A stretch of DNA of 64,000 nt, from assembly GCA_026874595.1 (NCBI GenBank), contig CM049315.1, positions 12,648,664 through 12,712,663 of the forward strand. Reading direction: 5' to 3'. Position 1 is the first letter of the stretch. Each line of letters begins with the position of its first letter. This document shows, piece by piece, positions 22,562-33,500 of the stretch. A program made the position numbers and the translations under genes. The notes under the pieces are model-generated. The model did no database searches, was not told the origin of the DNA, and saw only the letters and a program-made list of their open reading frames with translations. This stretch comes from Sipunculus nudus. Taxonomy: Eukaryota > Annelida > Sipuncula > Golfingiida > Sipunculidae.

Positions 22562-25500
22562 CCTTTTTAGCGTCGGTATATGAAACATTTCTAAAATAAA
22601 TACTTAATAAAAATTCAAATATATTGCAATTAAGTATAAGGTTTTAGAAAGTAAGGCATTTTGTTTCCAATATAAGTTAATTCTAAACCAGGTTAAGATA
22701 TAATATTTCATAGTAAACTCATAAATGGAACCAAAGTCTATAATTCTATTTTTTTATATATTTCATTTGCAATATATAAATAGTATTCCCTGAAAAGTGG
22801 GGGGATGATTACATTGACCATCTCCCCCCCCCCCCTTGCCCAAAAAAGTTGGGGGGGGGGATATATACCCCCGCCCCTATATTAACGCCCCTGCTATCAG
22901 GGACAATAAATGGACTGTCAAAACGTGGGCCATTTTACTTATAAAATAGGAGAAGCTGCAAAGTTAGAACCGCTAAGTTAAGTTCGAGAAGTCCTATCCA
23001 AGGTCACACATGTATCACTATATATATATATAGGAAAATGGGTTAAAAGACAGTTGCTTATTCATACCATTTCTAGAACCACATAACAACCCTAAATTAT
23101 TTCAGATGTTTTGTCTTCTCCCGCTCAGTCCGTGTGTTTTGCTTCTTGGTCTGCAGAACAAGTTATTGTGTGTGTGGTTTGTTACGGAAACTATAGACAA
23201 CATATCACGTAGTCATGGTGAGCATAAATTTTGTTATGGAGATAAAAAAATCAGATTCTTTAACACTAGGCAGCGTGAAATGTCTAGGGGAATGAATAAA
23301 GAAGTCAGTGTTTTTTTGTTAATAAAACATTATAGTTTATTCTAAAAACAATCCGAACATTACAGTACACTAAATCAATACAATTACACAGTATAACAAC
23401 AGTACAACAGTAAATCAATACAAGTATATAAATTAAGTGTACAGTACCTGGATACCACCACTGTCACAGCGACAAAAAGTCCTTTAAAGCATATAATCCA
23501 GATGAACAGCTCACATAAATCTTCTCAGAGAATAACAGTCCAGTTCAATCACAAAATCAATTTGTTGAAATCCAAAAGTGAAGTTCTTGTTATATTCCCG
23601 AAAGCAAACTGAAGACTATATAATATACGTCAGAAATTTAGAAAAAAATTATAACTGCCGCACTTATCGGAAAAGGTCCACAAACTGACTTACACTCTTC
23701 TGTGTCCGCTGGAATATATATGTCTCCCCTCTCCCGGTCCTTATTTATAACTTTTCCCCTTAAGCCGAGAACTTTCCATTTCCCGAACAATCTAAAAAAC
23801 CCATAATACCCACGTTACAGGAAACATCTAGAACAACGAACGCTGTGTTTCTACATACCAGGGTTCACACGTAGGCCTGCCCGGCTCGGCCAGGCGAGAA
23901 AACCCCCAGACTAGCATGACCGCTGTGTTTACACGTCAGGGCCGGGCTCTGCCTCCATAGCAACGGACAATGCTAGCGCTGCAAATACACATGTATGACT
24001 GCTGCATACAATAAAAGAATCATCTGTAACAGGTTAACTGTGGTTATAATTTATACCATAATTTATAAATTGAAGCCAGAATCGTGGGAGGCTAATTACA
24101 CTGTATGATCGGACAAAACACAGCTATTGTCCTTAATTAAAACAAATAAATGCAATATATTTTATATTACTGCCAGTTATTACGAATAGATGGTTGTTTA
24201 AACAATTTTGACATTTTTCTATTTTATCTTTGGGTCTTTCAGCTTACTGACACAATCCTGACCACGGTCTTGTTTGCTACGATAATGTTATAGAGGGACA
24301 ATACCCAGGAGAGGATAACCCTCCCCTCCCCCCCCCCCCCCCCCCATGGCAAAAACCCCTGAAACATGACCTTCGATTTAAGTCCCATCAGGAATACCCA
24401 CCACTCATTATTAGAAACCGGTAAACGCCACCGGAATATCATAATTTTATTAACTTCATCTCATCCGTTACTTAAAATGGAGTATTACAAAAGTAACTTT
24501 ACTCAAGGTCAAACATATTTATTTTTACATTTGAGTTTATTTTTTACCTAAGTTTACAAAAGATCAAAAACATTGGTCGGGACATACTCTTAATTCTGTC
24601 TCCTGTATATTTAACACTATTATGTGACTCCTAGTGACACTCTCTAGATATTTTACTGTAATGTCACTCTTTATTCCTGTCTGAGGTTACATTATAATAC
24701 TAGGAATCTCTTATTTCTCTCTCTTGTTACAGTATACTTTAATGTCAGTCTTAATTCCTCTCCCGGAATACAATGTACTATTATGTCTCTCTTATCCTCT
24801 ATCTTGCCATATTTTACTATTATATCACTCTAAATTCCTCTCGTTGGATACAATGTACTATTATGTCCCTCTTATTCCTCTCTCTTGCGATATTTTACTA
24901 TTATGTCACCCTAAATTCTTCTCATTGGATACAATGTACTATAATGCCCCTCATATTCCTCTCTCTTGCAATATTTTAATATTATGTCACTCTAAATTCC
25001 TCTAATGGCACAATGTACTATTATGTCCCTCTTATTCCTCTCTCTTGATACAATGTACTTTTATGTCACTCTAATTTCCTCGCATTGAATATAATGTGTT
25101 ATTATGTCCCTCTTATTCCTCTCTCTTGCTATATTTTACTTTTATGTCACTCTAAATTCCTCTCGTTTGTTACAATTTTCTATTAGGTCCCTCTTATTCC
25201 TCTCTCTTGCTATATTTTACTATTATGTCACCCTAAATTCCTCTCATTGGATACAATGTACTATAATGCCCCTCATATTCCTCTCTCTTGCAATATTTTA
25301 CTATTATGTCACTCTAAATTCCTCTCGTTGGATACAATGTACTATTACGTCCCTCTTATTCCTCTCCCTTGCTATATTTAACTATTATGTCACTTTAAAT
25401 TCCTCTTGCTGGATACAATGCACATTTATGTCACTCTCAAGCTAAGATTCCTTATGTATGGAATGCGAAATGCGTGATGCGGAATCCGGCATGCGGAATG

Positions 25501-27550
25501 CGGAATGCGTATTGAGAAACTTGATATGTATCGGCACGGCGGCATGCATGTTATCTGCATGATGCCATGGATACCATGCGGAACCGGCAAAAATCGCTAC
25601 ATGTAGCAATTCGTTTTGCCGGATACGCATTCCGCATGCCGGATTTGCGCACAAGGACTCTCACCTTATTTATTTATTGAATGGTGATTTTGTCCGCATC
25701 ACGCATTCCACACATATGGAATCCTAGGATTTTTTCCTCTCTCTTGATACATTTTATTATGATGTCACTCTTACAATGTACTATTACGTTACTCTCAATT
25801 CCTCACTCTGGATACAATGTACTATAATTCAAGTTTTGGGAATATTATATAGATAAACATTTATTAATGAATACATTTATGTCCACGGGCAATCTGGTTA
25901 ATTTAATATGTGACCTCAGGTAACCTTCTCACTTCCCCAATAATGCAGTATTTCACATGAACATGTAAGAGACGTAACCTGTTTGGCAATGCCATGTTTG
26001 GGTGTCCAGTGGACCCTACTTGAGGGTAACTGGTTATTTAAACGGACATTATCAAATGATCAGGGCCAGACTCTCGAAGGAAGTAGCCACGCCACGTTGT
26101 ATCCATAGTGCCAGGGCGGTAACCGTGCACGAATAGACCATCGTCAGAGTTCAACACTCGTCGTGTCATTGATTCCGTGATGTGTCACCTACCTCAACCG
26201 GGGTAATGTGATAGTACTATTATGTTCTATTAGGTCCCTCTTATTCCTCTCTCATGCTATATTTTACTGTTATGTCACTCTTTATTCCGCTCTCTTATTA
26301 CATGATACTATTATGTCACTCTTAATTCCTCTCTCTTGATACAATGTACTTTTATGTCACTCTCAATTACTCTCTTTGGATACCATTTACTATTATATCA
26401 CTCTAAATTCTTCTCTCTGGATACAATGTACTGTGATGTCCCCCTTTTTTCCTCTGACCGGATATATTGTAACTTAATATTCCCATTACTTCCACTCTCT
26501 AGATCCATTTTGATACAATGTTACTCTTTAGATGGATACATGTTAGGATTATGTATCTCCTAATTCCTTTTCTAAAAATTGTATAATGCGACTTATACAA
26601 CGAAAAAGCAATACTCATGGACTCTACTTAGGAGGTTAATGCTGGCCACACAAAAAATATTGTCATACGGTCTCAACGGACTTTTTTACCTGGCAAGAAA
26701 CGTGTAATTTTGCAGCTTGTCAAGAAAATACAAACATTTGCATCAATTCTCGGAGGAACAAATTAACCATTACCAAGGACCTGGTCTTCATTAAAAAAAA
26801 TGATCAACGAAAAATGGGAGCAGCGAATCCGTAGAACAATATTTGTTTTGTATTTGTTAAGATTCAAAACATTATCACAAACAGAAAATGGAAAGTACAA
26901 CTAATTTTCTGAACCTGATGATATTTAGTGACAATCGGACTGATGCATGTTTTCCTAATTTTATCTTGCTCGCTTGCAGCAAAACGGGCCCATATTCATG
27001 GTTGATTGGAATGAATGGGCAAAGAAAACCTGGTACCCATCTGCTTGCAGTAGTACCGCCAAGGTGGGTGCAGATGTCGCCTCTTTCATCCGGGGCCTTG
27101 AAGCCAGGACGCATGCGCGCCGGGAAAGAATGCATGTGATAGGGTTCAGTCTTGGCGGGAAGGTGTCAGCGGCCACGGGAGCACGCCTTGGCAACCGGAA
27201 GCTCATGAGAATCACAGGTATGGTCAAACAGTATGTGATAAATAAAACATTGACACTAGTGAGGGAAAGTGTACATAATCCTGTTTAATTAGTTTTCATA
27301 AGTTAAAATATCCTTTAAGTAATGTTTACAGCCCAACCAAAAGTTATACATTATATTTATATTTATTCTAATTCGCTTTCAAAAGACGCACCTAAACCCC
27401 ATTGGCCATAACTCAGTTTTACAGTTTCAAGGTATATTGCTAGCTTCATTATAAACAATTGCCGAAATACCTGATCTACTCTATTGGTAATATCTAGCTT
27501 GGTAATATCTACTCTCCAATATAGCAATACAAACGCTGTGAAACAGATGG

Positions 27551-27597
<47 letters not shown>

Positions 27598-30500
27598 CAT
27601 CTGTTATATATACTTTAACATTACTCAAAAGATTATTTAATTCATGAAAACTAAATAAACAGGATTATCTACACTATATATATATATGTGTGTGTGAGAG
27701 TGTGTGTGTGTGTGTGTGTGTGTCGGGTTCACACTACAGTTCATCACACCAAGGCGCCCATCGATTTTTGGTAATACAAAATCAGTGAAACCTCGTCGTT
27801 TCGAAGTCGAAGGAACCCTCAGAAAACTTCGACAAATCCGAGGTTCGACACAAGCGGGTTTTATTTGGTTATAATTTAAGTAGAGTTGTCCGGAATATCG
27901 AGTCTGAAACAACGGCATAAACGGGGTATTCGACTTAAGCGAGTTCGACACAACGAGGTTTCACTGTAGTTAATTGTAATTCGGTTTATTTTGAAAGATT
28001 ACTTGTCACTTACTCGTTCAGGTACTCTGGCTTTATTTATAAGGAAGCTAGCAATATACCTTGTAAATTCATAAACTGAGTTAATTAATTTAATATACGA
28101 TGAGTAGTGACTAGGTCAAACAAACATTTTAACAGACGTTGATTAGATGATCAGAGCACGACGTACCATAAATATGATAAACAATCGTCAGCTAAAAGAC
28201 CCGATCCAAGGCTGTCTTTCACGAAGAAAATCCAGAGAGATGCAAAGTATACTTCTAATTAAATTCGAGTAAACTATCGTATTCTCTATCGCCAGAGTTC
28301 ATAATATGTTCTGTTATTGTAAAATATTGAACAGAAATGTTTACATTTTATAAATATCGCCAACAACCGATGGACGCCTCCTGGTGAGACGAACCTTTAG
28401 GGCTTAAAAGAGTACTAGAGTACTAAAGTAATTGTAGTCTATTACTCAAGTCCGAGTAATTGTATTCGATTACTCGAGGCCGAAAAATTGTAGTCGATTA
28501 CTCGAGGCCGAGTATTTGTAGTCGATTACTTGAGGCCGAGTATTTGTAGTCGATTACTTGAGGCCGAGTATTTGTAGTCGATTACTTGAGGCCGAGTATT
28601 TGTAGTCGATTACTCGAGGCCGAGTTATTGAAGTCGTTTACTCGAGGCCGAGAAATTGTAGTCGATTACTCGAGGACGAGTAATTGTAGTTGATTACTCG
28701 AGTTAGAAATCCGGGTCTGGTACTCGGGCAAGTCTGCATTATGAGAAAGTTAAGTATTCATTGATGTAATCATTAATTGTCTACAAGTCTAATTTATTGA
28801 TTGCGAATATAAATATGGCGTTCTTGGTCATTAAAGTGTCATAGACCAATTCACATGCATTGCCGATTAAACAATAACCATTAATTATAATGCCTTATAC
28901 GCGGCCAGGAAATGGTAATACAAAAATAGAGACGTAAAAATTTGGTGACTTTGTTTGATTTTATATGAAAGTTAAATATAAACCGTTGTCGTGGTAACGA
29001 ATACTGATTCCCGAGTCAGCTCAAATAGGTCTATGAAGTACACGAATCAAAATTTTTCTATCCGTTGTATCTGTATTGTCAAATTTGATCACGGCGATCT
29101 CTACAACTAGCAAAATGAGTTGTACTTGTTCTTTTATATATATTACAGGACTTGATACGCCTCTGTACTGCATGGCGTCACCCAATCCTAAACTGGACCC
29201 TGGAGACGCCACGTTTGTCGACACCATCAGGACTACGTTCTTGTCCGGAGTGTTCAGCCAGAAACAAGGTCACGCTGACTTCTGGACCTGCAAGAACCTG
29301 AAGTGTGTCAACGGTACGATGAGCCAGTTAAATATGATAATGTCTACCTGAAAATGTCAAAAAGGGAATTATATATATATACATGTATATACATATACAT
29401 GTACATTGTTATGGGCATATAAAAGGGGACCGAATTGTTTCGCATGTGAAGCTTGCTTTTCGAGCAAAGCAGTTGGAACGCCGGACATGTGCGCCACCGA
29501 CATTGGTTCGAATCCGGGTTCGGCCCAAGGTTCAGGGGGGGGGGGGGATGTTACTGTTACGGGGTACATATAAAGGCGGACCGAACTATTTTCTAGCGAA
29601 GAGGTTGGAACGCCGGGCATGTGCACCCACGACATAGGCTCGAATCATGGTTCGACCAAACATTTTCCCCCGAGTAAATATTTACGTAACAAATAATTCG
29701 CCCATAGGAGGGAGGTGTATACGTACTAGAGAATAACTCGTAAGGGGATGTTTCCCTGATTATATCTGTGATATTGTCCGTTTTAATACTGGTAACAGCA
29801 ACAGTCATTAATTCGTGTATACTTCATATCAGATACGGTGGTTATTTTAGTGGACGTATTTTATGGTGTCTTATCTAATTCTGAATCTCATATAGTGTGT
29901 ACATCCGGAGATTCCATTTCGCTTTTGGAATAATTGACAAGGTGGTGTTTACCGCACATGCGGGTGTGGGTGTGGGGTCATAACACAAATTAAGTATCCA
30001 CGACAAAGACGCATTCGTTTGTGAGTGATACACGGCGGTGGGGCACAGCCTCAGAATAAATCCTGCACAGTGCTCATCCTGCGTGGTGGCCGACTAGTAA
30101 AATCTCTCGGCTCCACGGCTGAGATTTGAACTCATGACTTCCCGGCTTCGAGCCCTGTGCTCTATCAACCACAGGAGCCAGGAGCAGCTGCCTGGCAATG
30201 AACGGGGCACTGATTTTTATCCCTGAAAATTATAACTGACAGTGATGGGACTCAACCATTGTAACGCAACTTCTTTGAGGTCACGCCTCAGGAAATGTCC
30301 CGCTATGGCCTTTACCGTCGGGAACGCTGCAACGTGTGATCAAGGGTGTTCATTTTTTTTATTTTCGATAAATCTTGAGGATTTTGACATTTTTTTTGCG
30401 AAGGGTCTATTCGAGCACCATCTATCAGAAACTAAGACATTGTATCCAGCCCGGCCCATTAAAAACAAAGCCGGTTTCGAACTCGGCTCATGGAAAATCC

Positions 30501-33500
30501 GTCCTTGGATTCACGCAAGAACCGGTAATATGCTAGTGAAAAATATACATATAATAAAATAGAACATTTCTTGACTTAATATAGAAATAATACATGAAAC
30601 CCAAGCTTCATAGTAATATCACGCATGTATTCACCGTACGATTACAAAAGAGGTCCACACTGCGGAGTTTCCGGAAATATATAAATATGTACATCAAAAG
30701 CATGAAGGTTGTATTTTTTCTATATTCGTGACTTGACACGCAGTCGGTTCACCGAGTTCAACAATATTATACCTCACTGATACGAATGTTGCCTCTCTAT
30801 GCGGAAACATTGTGTCACACAAGTTTAAATCATCAACAGATATATACCCAAACAATAAGAGGAGGAAGATTTATATCGAACATTGCTGTATTAAATCCAG
30901 TGACTCCGTACTAACCTAGGCAATGGCATCCCCTCACTTTACTCCGCATGAGCAAGTGAAAGTGCGTATCATCACTATGTGGGTATGTAACCACTAATCA
31001 TATACTACATGTATATTTATAAATATATATATATACACACATTACATATACAATGTACTTCCTTGTAGATAATAAGGTTACACTTCGGTGACACTCTATA
31101 TTTTCTCGTGTAAAATGATATGTTGTACATCTGAGTCATGAATTCGCTGTCTTATAAAACATACCATTCCGTAGTGTTAACGCTGATTAGATCTCGGCTT
31201 TTATGAAGGTCTTGATACTTCACGTGTTTTTTTACATAATTACGTAAATGTACTCATGTACATGGTGTGATTTTGATTCATCTGAATAACATATCGGGCT
31301 ACGAGCAGTCCGATCGTGAAAGTTTCCTTACCCATCAGACTCACGACTTCGCCGTACTTCAGTGTTAGCATCACAGAGCTGGGCCTTTTGGTTATTCATT
31401 CATATAAAACTGAAATATCTTTAAATCAAGAATGAATGTTTTATGGTTTCAGTTGTTTGCCTTATATATAAAATATTGGCAATAACGGCGATTATGTCAT
31501 TTTCATTTTTGTACTTTTGTGTACTTGTTTAATTTTGCATTTTGTGGCATGTCTGCATCCTTTGTTTTTGTCTTGGCCTTTCAAACGTGATTCAGCCATC
31601 CTGGCCCCTACACAGTCTTCCAGGGAGACCGACCAAGTCTATTACACACTATGTCTCCCCGAGCCTTATTATAGCTAGGATAATACATAACCTCCTGTGA
31701 TTTTATTTAACAATTTGGGAAAGGATGTTTGCCTGTATCTGTATGGCAATACCTTGTACTATGTAGGAAAGTCGAAGGTTCTACCATGAAGCGACAAATT
31801 ATATAACCGCTTTGTATCTAAAACTATAAAAGGAATTCAGTCCACATTTGTTTGCAATGTTCTCTGAAAGCAGGTTTTCGTCCCCGCAGTGACAATGGCG
31901 ATATGAGAATTAATAATTTTAATGTACACATCATTTTGAGTTATTTTTTTCGTTTTTTTTTTTTCTTACTTGTGCGGAGGTTAGACCGAGCACAGCCGAA
32001 CAACCTTCGGCAATGACCGAATGCGTGCATCGTGGTCACTCAACCACACGATTAAGGACTATTGTTCATATGAATAACGCTTGCTTTCAGTGAGGGATTT
32101 GAGCATGTCTGGCCTTTCATTTGACCCAGGCTCTCACCCACGTGCGTGGTCAGTAAAAGTGAAAAACACATGTTTCTCGCTTTATGAAATGAAGGGTTCA
32201 ACCCAGGAGGATTGATGGCAAAACCGAATTCAAGGTCCCAATATCAGGAACAGGGGCGGGCTGGGATGGGGTGGTGGCGGAGGTTTTAGGCCTCAAAATT
32301 GGTCTGATACGATGAATAAAAGGTTGCGGCGGCTAAAAATGGGATACGGACCCACTGCATGGATTCACATTGGGTCCGCTTCTGCTACTTACGAGGTATG
32401 CCTATTTCTGTTTCTTTCTCCAGGAACAGTTTTCTTGCAACATACATTTGATTAATCTTTCATGTGTTCCTCACATCAACCTATTCTTTATACGTCCAAC
32501 GAGAGAAACAGTCAAATATCATCGGAAACCTGAATGCCTCCGCGTCTCACTCCGGTTCGCAATGTAAACATCACAGACCAGGTCTTCAAGGTAAACACAC
32601 CAGGGTATGATTTTTTTTTGTCTCGAGCACAGCACCACAAAATAAATATAAAAAGTACTTGTACATATCTTATTGAGACAGTTTCCCACTGAAAATCTAT
32701 ATTTTTTAACTTTTAGAATAAAAAATGAGCCAACATTCCACATCTCAGTTAATATATCTCCCCGACCCCGGTAAAAGGCCCGGTATACCGGGTTTATCAG
32801 CTAGTGGTATTATATATTTTTTTTTTATCGTATGAGTCAGAAAGAGTCTGACTTAGATACATCTATCGAGGCATGCGATTTTTTATGTTACATATTTTAA
32901 TAGTAAATATAATGGCCTGGTTGGCCTTCCATATATCTGCCACTCAAATCTGCATGACTTTTATTGACTGGTCACTGGTCAAACCTTTTACGCAAGTGAA
33001 TCTTAACAGAGCGACAGTGTGACCGTCAGTATCACAGAAAGAGGGGTGGTGAAGACTGGTAGCCCGCTCCATTCATTTAACGAATCTCGGCGACGTTCGA
33101 AACAACTCGGCCGATTGTTGTGTTGCCGATCAGCTCTCGAGTAAGCCGTGCCAACCCGACTCAGTAGGCAATCGGATAATTTGGCTGTTAAGCCTATTCG
33201 AGTCGTGATACAAGTAATATCGAGAAATGTATCGCAGTGGTCATGCTTCATGTTACGTGTATACTGTGGTAAACGGCCCATAATCTCAATAGTATGCTGT
33301 TACATATGTCTGTTTTATTGTGAGCTGTTGACATGTCTCTTTTATTGTGCGCTGTTGACATTCTGATTCGTGTTTGGCTCAAGCCCTGGGCGTTGCTAAG
33401 CTATAGCATTCCTTGTTCTAGCTGGCCGGGTGCAGCCCACGTGTGACCCCTGATATGTAGAAACACAGCATTCGTTGTTCTAGATGTTTCCTGTAACGTG

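Noticed and set aside
24724..25445. Membrane-like repeat proteins (93 and 113 codons)
   Set aside because: They are translations of the 40-bp minisatellite.
28425..28712. CRISPR-like regular repeats
   Set aside because: Units are contiguous 28-bp copies with no unique spacers, in a eukaryotic intron; this is a minisatellite.
30110..30185. Functional tRNA (acceptor GGCTCC/GGAGCC)
   Set aside because: Anticodon arm pairs badly and SINE-like body follows; kept as SINE.
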